The notes below the pieces were generated by a model that did no database searches, was not told where the DNA came from, and was given only the letters and a program-made list of their open reading frames with translations. A stretch of DNA of 64,000 bases from positions 18,171-82,170 of the forward strand of contig SVPA01000006.1 in NCBI GenBank assembly GCA_015066085.1. The letters are read 5' to 3'. The DNA comes from Oscillospiraceae bacterium (GTDB taxonomy: Bacteria > Bacillota > Clostridia > Oscillospirales > Acutalibacteraceae). Below, one piece after another: positions 59,611 to 64,000 of this stretch. Position 1 is the first letter of the stretch. Each line of letters begins with the position of its first letter. The translations under genes and the position numbers were made by a program.

Positions 59611-60983
59611 TACTTATCTCCCCCAAAGGCTTCGGCTGCCTTTATCATAATTGCACATTCAATACGCTTCTTGTGAAGTTCGCAACCGAGTTTATAAACT
59701 CCCGTAACGCTTCCCGTCGAGTTATAAGCGTTTGCGGCACAACCGCCCGAGCAGTACATTCTTGCAAAACACTCGTCACATTCGCTGTGGGAATAAATGT
59801 TGCAGTTTTTAAACTCGTTTATGACTTCGGTGTTTTTTAAACCCTCAAAAACATTACCGAGTTTAAATCTCTCGTTGCCGACAAACTGATGACAAGGGTA
59901 AAGGTCGCCCTCGGGTGTTACCGCCATATATTCGGTGCCGACACCGCAACCCGAAACCCTTTTTACAACGCAAGGACCACCGTCTAAATCTATCATATAG
60001 TGGTAGAAGGTAAAGCCCTCGCCCTTTTTGTTCCTTTTTACCATTTCGTTTGCCAGAATTTCGTATTGCTCTAAAAGTTCGGGTAAATCGCTTTCTTTAA
60101 GGGCGTAAGGAGCCGACGGCTCGGCAACAACCGGTTCAATTGAAATCTCTTTAAAACCTAAATCTGCCATATGAAGAATATCGGCAGAAAAATCCTTGTT
60201 AAAAGCGGTGTATGTACCTCGAAGATAGTAGTCCTTACCGCCTCTTTTTTCGACAAACTCTTTAAATTTCGGAACAATTCTGTCGTAGGAACCGCCCCCC
60301 GCTTTGTTAACTCGCATACGGTCGTTAACCTCTTTTCTGCCGTCAAGAGAAAGAACAACATTACTCATCTCTTTGTTGCAGAAATCCATAATCTCGTCGT
60401 TTAAAATTATTCCGTTAGTGGTGTAGGTAAAGCGGAAGTTTTTGCCTTTTTCTTTTTCGATACTGCGTCCGTACTCTACGAGCCTTTTTACAACCTCAAA
60501 GTTAAGAGAGGGTTCTCCGCCGAAAAAGTCTACTTCAAGGTTTTTTCTGGTACCCGAATTTTCAACAAGAAAATCAAGAGCCCGTTTTCCTACCTCATAG
60601 GACATAAGACCTCTCGGCCCGTGGTATTCTCCCTCGCAGGCGAAGCAGTATTTACAGGCAAGGTTGCAGTCGTGGGCAACGTGAAGACAGATTGCCTTGA
60701 TAACCGACTGACGCTTTTTAAACTGACCTGCAAGGGCGCGAAACTTGTCCTCGGTAAAGAGTTTTCCCTCTTTTTTAAGGGCTTCAATATCCCCGAAAAC
60801 CTCTTCAACATCACAGGGAGTAACATCAGAATACTTCTTTAAAATTTCAGACTTAATAACAGACTTTTCCTTTTTGTCATAGTCCGAGATAATATCAAAA
60901 GCAACCTCGTCAACAACGTGCACACAGCCCGAATTTACGTCAATAATAATGTTATATCCGCTAAGTTTATATGCGTGAATCAT
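59610..60983 (-). CDS. scfB: SCIFF radical SAM/SPASM maturase
   Basis: The 457-residue protein has an N-terminal peptide-recognition domain (about 1-90), the radical SAM motif CxxxCxxC at Cys106, 110, 113 ('HDCNLACKYCFAC'), and a SPASM region with cysteines in 'GCGVGTEYMAVTPEGDLYPCHQF', 'HSECDECFARMYCSGGCAAN'. It lies directly behind a six-cysteine peptide gene, which identifies it as the maturase that installs Cys thioether cross-links in SCIFF (ranthipeptide) precursors using three iron-sulphur clusters. AGAGGT precedes the ATG. Confidence 0.95.
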   Translation of the reverse strand: MIHAYKLSGYNIIIDVNSGCVHVVDEVAFDIISDYDKKEKSVIKSEILKKYSDVTPCDVEEVFGDIEALKKEGKLFTEDKFRALAGQFKKRQSVIKAICLHVAHDCNLACKYCFACEGEYHGPRGLMSYEVGKRALDFLVENSGTRKNLEVDFFGGEPSLNFEVVKRLVEYGRSIEKEKGKNFRFTYTTNGIILNDEIMDFCNKEMSNVVLSLDGRKEVNDRMRVNKAGGGSYDRIVPKFKEFVEKRGGKDYYLRGTYTAFNKDFSADILHMADLGFKEISIEPVVAEPSAPYALKESDLPELLEQYEILANEMVKRNKKGEGFTFYHYMIDLDGGPCVVKRVSGCGVGTEYMAVTPEGDLYPCHQFVGNERFKLGNVFEGLKNTEVINEFKNCNIYSHSECDECFARMYCSGGCAANAYNSTGSVTGVYKLGCELHKKRIECAIMIKAAEAFGGDK

Positions 60984-61004
60984 AAATACCTCTTACAGAA
61001 AAAG

Positions 61005-61026
61005 TGCCGCAGAAAAATCTGCGGCA
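61005..61026 (-). terminator. Attenuating terminator between the SCIFF peptide and its maturase
   Basis: TGCCGCAGA (61005-61013) pairs with TCTGCGGCA (61018-61026); on the minus strand it is followed by ACTTTTTC. Partial read-through would give more peptide mRNA than maturase mRNA. Confidence 0.75.
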
Positions 61027-61041
61027 AAGTTTTTACCTAAA

Positions 61042-61194
61042 TTACTTGCTTTCTTTGCACTTTTCGCACTGCTGATTAGCAACAGAGCAGGAAGTTTTAC
61101 TTGCAGACTGGCAAGAAGTCTGGCATTCGCCGCAGCCGCCGGTTTTAGCCGAAGCCTCAAGGTCACGGGAAGATAAGGTCTTAATTCTCTCCAT
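61042..61194 (-). CDS. scfA: SCIFF (six cysteines in forty-five) ranthipeptide precursor
   Basis: This 50-residue peptide starts at ATG 61194 with AAGGAGG upstream. Cysteines are at 21, 24, 28, 36, 43 and 46 in 'GGCGECQTSCQSASKTSCSVANQQCEKC', matching the SCIFF family, including the near-constant 'CQTSCQSA' block. The leader 'ERIKTLSSRDLEASAKTGG' is the likely recognition part. The maturase next to it would link Cys to Thr or other residues. SCIFF is nearly universal in Clostridia and thought to act as an internal signal. Confidence 0.95.
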   Translation of the reverse strand: MERIKTLSSRDLEASAKTGGCGECQTSCQSASKTSCSVANQQCEKCKESK

Positions 61195-61230
61195 TTATAA
61201 ATCCTCCTTGGGATAATTTTATTTTTAATA

Positions 61231-61259
61231 ATGTTATCATAAAAAGAGGTGTTTGTCAA
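61231..61259 (-). promoter_or_regulatory. Promoter of the SCIFF locus
   Basis: On the minus strand, TTGACA (61259-61254), 17-base spacer, TAACAT (61236-61231), 37 bases before the scfA ATG. Confidence 0.8.
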
Positions 61260-61325
61260 GACGGGGCACCGACCTTTGTTGACTTTTTTATGAATTTAAT
61301 ATATAATTTTTTTATAATTTAGGGA

Positions 61326-61601
61326 TAAGCAAACAGGAATAATCCGAACCGGCCTAAAAGGGCATAATTTCGGCTATTTTCGGTTTGTTATCGTTCATAG
61401 GCGTTAGCCTTATGAACTCTTCCGCACCAAAAATCTCACAAAATTCTGCTCCTTTTAGGTCGTAGAATTTTATAGGAGAGAATTTTTGGCTGTGCGAAGA
61501 ATAAAACACAGCAAATACTTTGTGTATTTGCGAGTATTTAAGCAAAGCAAAGGCGAAAATTCTCCCTCTAAAATCAGGTTCGGATTATTCGTGTTTGCTT
61601 A
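61326..61601. repeat. MITE-like repeat, copy 1 (complete, about 276 bp)
   Basis: The element starts TAAGCAAACAGGAATAATCC and ends with its inverted match GGATTATTCGTGTTTGCTTA; the terminal inverted repeats are about 26 bases with one or two mismatches and are bounded by TA on each side. A second copy in the same orientation begins at 63771. Inner segments also pair with each other (GGAGAGAATTTTTGGC around 61485 with GGCGAAAATTCTCCC around 61553). There is no transposase. A minus-strand 63-codon open frame lies inside it (61354-61545), probably not a gene. Confidence 0.85.
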
Positions 61602-61613
61602 GGGGGAAGCCGT

Positions 61614-63773
61614 GTGTCAATTTCCGCAAAAACCGTAAAAACACAACTTATGGCGTTAAAACCGATGTTTGCTACCCGCACCCTTAAAGCCTCAAGAAAG
61701 GCTCAACACCGAATAGGCGAGTTAATGGAAAGCCGTTTTAAGAATCAGGTGTTCCAAAAGGAACGCCTTTTTGACAATTTTGATAGCGTTTGGCTTCTTC
61801 CTAAAGATGAACGCCGTGGCGGAGTAATCCTTTATCTTCACGGGGGAGGTTACGCCTTTGGCGACCTTGAATATGCAAAGGGCTTCGGCTCTCTTTTGGC
61901 TGTTCAAACGGGAACAAGGGTCTTTTGCCCCGCCTACCGCCTTGCGCCCGAAAACCCCTTTCCTGCCGCTCTTGACGACGCTGTCAGTGCTTATAAATAT
62001 TTAATCAGCAAGGGCTATAGCGCTAAAAAAATTACCCTTTGCGGCGAAAGTGCAGGGGGTGGGCTCTGCTTTGCCCTTTGTCTTCGTCTTAAAAGCGAGG
62101 GACTGCCTCTTCCAAGCGGAATAATTGCAATTTCGCCCTGGACCGATATGACGGCTTCAGGTGTTTCTTACGAAGAAAACAAAGACTCTGACCCGACAAT
62201 GACCAAAGAAATGTTGGGCTTTTACGCCGACTGTTATACAAATGACCGCAAAAACCCCTTGGTGTCGCCCCTTTTTGGAGACCTTTCGGATATGCCCCCG
62301 TCAATAATTTTTGCGGCTGAAAACGAAATTATGAGAAGCGATTCCGAGAGTATTCATAACGCTCTTATAAAAGCGGGAGCAAAGTCTAAACTGTTTTTAA
62401 AGCCTGAAAGATGGCACGCTTATCTACTTTACGGTCTTAAGGAAGACCAAAAAGATTTTGAAGCGGTTAATAAATTTCTTAACGCCGTTTTAGAACAGGA
62501 AAACAGACTTCGTTGGCTAAAACTTGATAATGCGGCAAAAATGTATCCCGCAACAAGAAATGACCAGTGGAGCAACCTTTTCAGAGTTTCGGCAACACTC
62601 ACAGAAGAAATAGATAAAACGGTTATGCAATCGGCTCTTGATGTTACGGCAAGAAGATTCCCCTCAATAGCCGTAAGGCTTCGAAAGGGTCTTTTCTGGT
62701 ACTATCTCCAGCAATTGTCCGAGTCGCCTAAAATTCTTGACGAAAAAAGTTACCCTCTAACCCGAATGTCAAAAAGGGAAACCAGAAAATGCGCCTTTCG
62801 TGTAATTGTTTATAAAAAGAGGGTTGCTATAGAGGTTTTCCATTCGATTACCGACGGAAACGGTGCCTTAACCTTTCTCAAAAGCCTTATTGCCGAGTAT
62901 CTCTGGCAAAAACACCCGGTAAAAGTACCGGCTGAAAATGGGGTTTTAAGCCGACTTGACTACCCAAAAGAATCCGAACTTGAAGACAGTTTCCAAAAAT
63001 ACGCAGGAAGCATTACCGCAAAGCGTAAAGAACGCCCCGCCTGGCGAATAAGCGGAACGCCCGAAACGGCAGGTTTCTTGAATCTAACCTGTTTTGAACT
63101 TCCCCTGAAAGACGCTCTTGACAAAGCGCATGAATACAATGTCAGTTTAACTGAATTTTTGTGTGCGGTTATAATGAGCGCCCTTCAAAATCTGCAAAAA
63201 GAGAAATATCCCAGAACCCAAAAAAGAAAGCCGATAAAAATTCGGGTTCCTGCAAATCTTCGAAGAATTTTCCCGTCAACCACTCTTCGCAATTTTGTAA
63301 TGTTCACTATTCCCGAAATTTTGCCCGAACTTGGCGTTTACGATTTTGAAGAAATTTGCAAAGCGGTTCATCATAAGATGGGAATGGATATAACCCCTAA
63401 ACAAATGAGCATGAAAATCGCCGCCAATATTAAAAGCGAACGGCTTATGGCTGCCCGTATAATGCCCCTTTTTGTCAAGAATTTCATTATTAAGACAACC
63501 TTTAATTCGGTGGGGGAACGACAGGCGTGCTTTACGGTTTCAAACCTCGGGGCAATAGCCGTACCCGACCAAATGAAAGACTATATAGAGCGTTTTGATT
63601 TTATTTTAGGGGCTCAACTTAAAGCACCCCACAACTGCGGAATTTTGTCCTTTGGCGATACGCTTTATATAAACTTTATCCGTGATATCTGTGAAAGCGA
63701 CCTCGAAATGCACATTTATCGGGTTCTTCGTGAACTTGGACTTTCCGTAAAGGTGCAAAGCAATCAAGGATAA
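61614..63773 (+). CDS. HSL-family esterase fused to a condensation-like acyltransferase domain
   Basis: The GTG at 61614 follows AGGGGG (61601-61606), which touches the end of repeat copy 1. The 719-residue product has an alpha/beta hydrolase first (about 45-300) with oxyanion motif 'HGGGYAFGD' (H76), nucleophile S146 in 'GESAGGG' and His 268 ('WHAYLL'); the usual catalytic Asp position looks like Glu ('AENEIMR'). Residues about 310-719 resemble alcohol acyltransferase/NRPS-condensation proteins, with 'FHSITDGNGAL' (H410, D414, HxxxDG). It may move acyl groups between alcohol acceptors; the substrate is unknown. The TAA stop is the first three bases of repeat copy 2. Confidence 0.8.
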   Translation: MSISAKTVKTQLMALKPMFATRTLKASRKAQHRIGELMESRFKNQVFQKERLFDNFDSVWLLPKDERRGGVILYLHGGGYAFGDLEYAKGFGSLLAVQTGTRVFCPAYRLAPENPFPAALDDAVSAYKYLISKGYSAKKITLCGESAGGGLCFALCLRLKSEGLPLPSGIIAISPWTDMTASGVSYEENKDSDPTMTKEMLGFYADCYTNDRKNPLVSPLFGDLSDMPPSIIFAAENEIMRSDSESIHNALIKAGAKSKLFLKPERWHAYLLYGLKEDQKDFEAVNKFLNAVLEQENRLRWLKLDNAAKMYPATRNDQWSNLFRVSATLTEEIDKTVMQSALDVTARRFPSIAVRLRKGLFWYYLQQLSESPKILDEKSYPLTRMSKRETRKCAFRVIVYKKRVAIEVFHSITDGNGALTFLKSLIAEYLWQKHPVKVPAENGVLSRLDYPKESELEDSFQKYAGSITAKRKERPAWRISGTPETAGFLNLTCFELPLKDALDKAHEYNVSLTEFLCAVIMSALQNLQKEKYPRTQKRKPIKIRVPANLRRIFPSTTLRNFVMFTIPEILPELGVYDFEEICKAVHHKMGMDITPKQMSMKIAANIKSERLMAARIMPLFVKNFIIKTTFNSVGERQACFTVSNLGAIAVPDQMKDYIERFDFILGAQLKAPHNCGILSFGDTLYINFIRDICESDLEMHIYRVLRELGLSVKVQSNQG

Positions 63774-64000
63774 GCAAACACGAACAATCCGAACCTGCCT
63801 AAAAGTGCATCCTTTCGGCTATTTTCGGTTTGTCATCGTTCATAGGCGTTAGCCTTATGAACTCTTCCGCACCAAAAATCTCACAAAATTCTGCTACTTT
63901 TAGGTCGTAGAATTTTATAGGAGAGGATTTTTGGCTGTGCGAAGAATAAAACACAGCAAATACTTTGTGTATTTGCGAGTATTTAAGCAAAGCAAAGGCG
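63771..64000. repeat. MITE-like repeat, copy 2 (cut by the window edge)
   Basis: The sequence from 63771 matches copy 1 base for base except for scattered single changes, and runs to the window end in the inner region, so the right inverted repeat is not visible. Its first three bases are the stop codon of the preceding gene. A minus-strand open frame of 63 codons (63799-63990) is also kept here. Confidence 0.88.

Noticed and set aside
61354..61545. 63-codon open frame inside repeat copy 1 (also 63799-63990 in copy 2)
   Set aside because: No ribosome-binding site is visible, it lies within inverted-repeat DNA, and differences between copies are all amino-acid changing. Kept only as an observation.
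61326..64000. Composite transposon made of two repeats around the esterase fusion
   Set aside because: No transposase is present and the right end of copy 2 is outside the window, so mobility of the whole unit cannot be claimed.
1..64000. CRISPR arrays, rRNA and tRNA genes
   Set aside because: No regularly spaced repeat series, no conserved rRNA segments and no cloverleaf ending in a T-loop GTTC...CCA were found on reading.

Overview
The window looks like chromosome from a spore-lineage, anaerobic-type Firmicute of class Clostridia, most likely an uncultured Oscillospirales/Ruminococcaceae-type gut bacterium. The evidence is a SCIFF peptide with its radical SAM maturase, ECF-type FolT under a THF riboswitch, DegV, DUF1836 and DUF2953 proteins, a SpoIIQ-like M23 protein, AGGAGG ribosome-binding sites, TTGACA-17-TATAAT promoters and moderately AT-rich DNA. 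The taxonomic call is inference from gene content. No rRNA, tRNA or CRISPR array was seen.

Layout: 1-4.5 kb, a Gld-type ABC exporter operon (cut at the left edge). 4.5-7.4 kb, THF riboswitch-folT, a ProX-like deacylase, a degenerate M14 peptidase, an ADP-ribose pyrophosphatase and a small membrane protein. 7.6-15.6 kb, the translation/transcription operon rimP-nusA-ylxR-ylxQ-infB-rbfA-nrnA-truB-ribF behind an attenuator. 15.6-21.4 kb, M23 protein, DegV, DUF1836, a lone trpB and membrane proteins. 21.5-29.0 kb, a phosphopantetheinyl transferase, then a licC-licA-licB choline module followed by a CDP-glycerol-polymer transferase and a 924-residue protein that joins a YidC/Oxa1-like domain to a sulfatase-fold (LTA synthase-like) domain. 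29-35.4 kb, small membrane proteins, an AraC regulator, a class I lysyl-tRNA synthetase with an added tRNA-binding domain, and putP. 35.5-46.1 kb, a compact phage-derived cassette: terminase, scaffold, capsid with an Ig-like domain, portal, adaptor, a nozzle-like protein, fibre, amidase and holin, but no integrase, repressor, replication or tape-measure genes. 46.2-53.8 kb, mscL, murA, walJ-like, rlmH, then rpmG-secE-nusG-rplK-rplA and rplJ-rplL with leader RNAs. 53.8-59.3 kb, an AEC carrier, galT, tyrA, pncB and a lipoprotein. 59.4-61.3 kb, the SCIFF ranthipeptide locus. 61.3-64.0 kb, an esterase-acyltransferase fusion gene exactly bracketed by two copies of a MITE-like repeat with terminal inverted repeats.

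The strongest candidates for something undescribed are: (i) the integrase-less minimal capsid-and-lysis cassette packed between putP and mscL with the host mscL promoter overlapping its last stop codon, which would fit a domesticated particle or gene-transfer-agent-like element; (ii) the YidC-sulfatase fusion in the choline/teichoic-acid locus; and (iii) the paired repeats whose ends supply the stop codon and lie directly against the ribosome-binding site of the gene between them. Functions are read from motifs and gene order only; no database search was possible.
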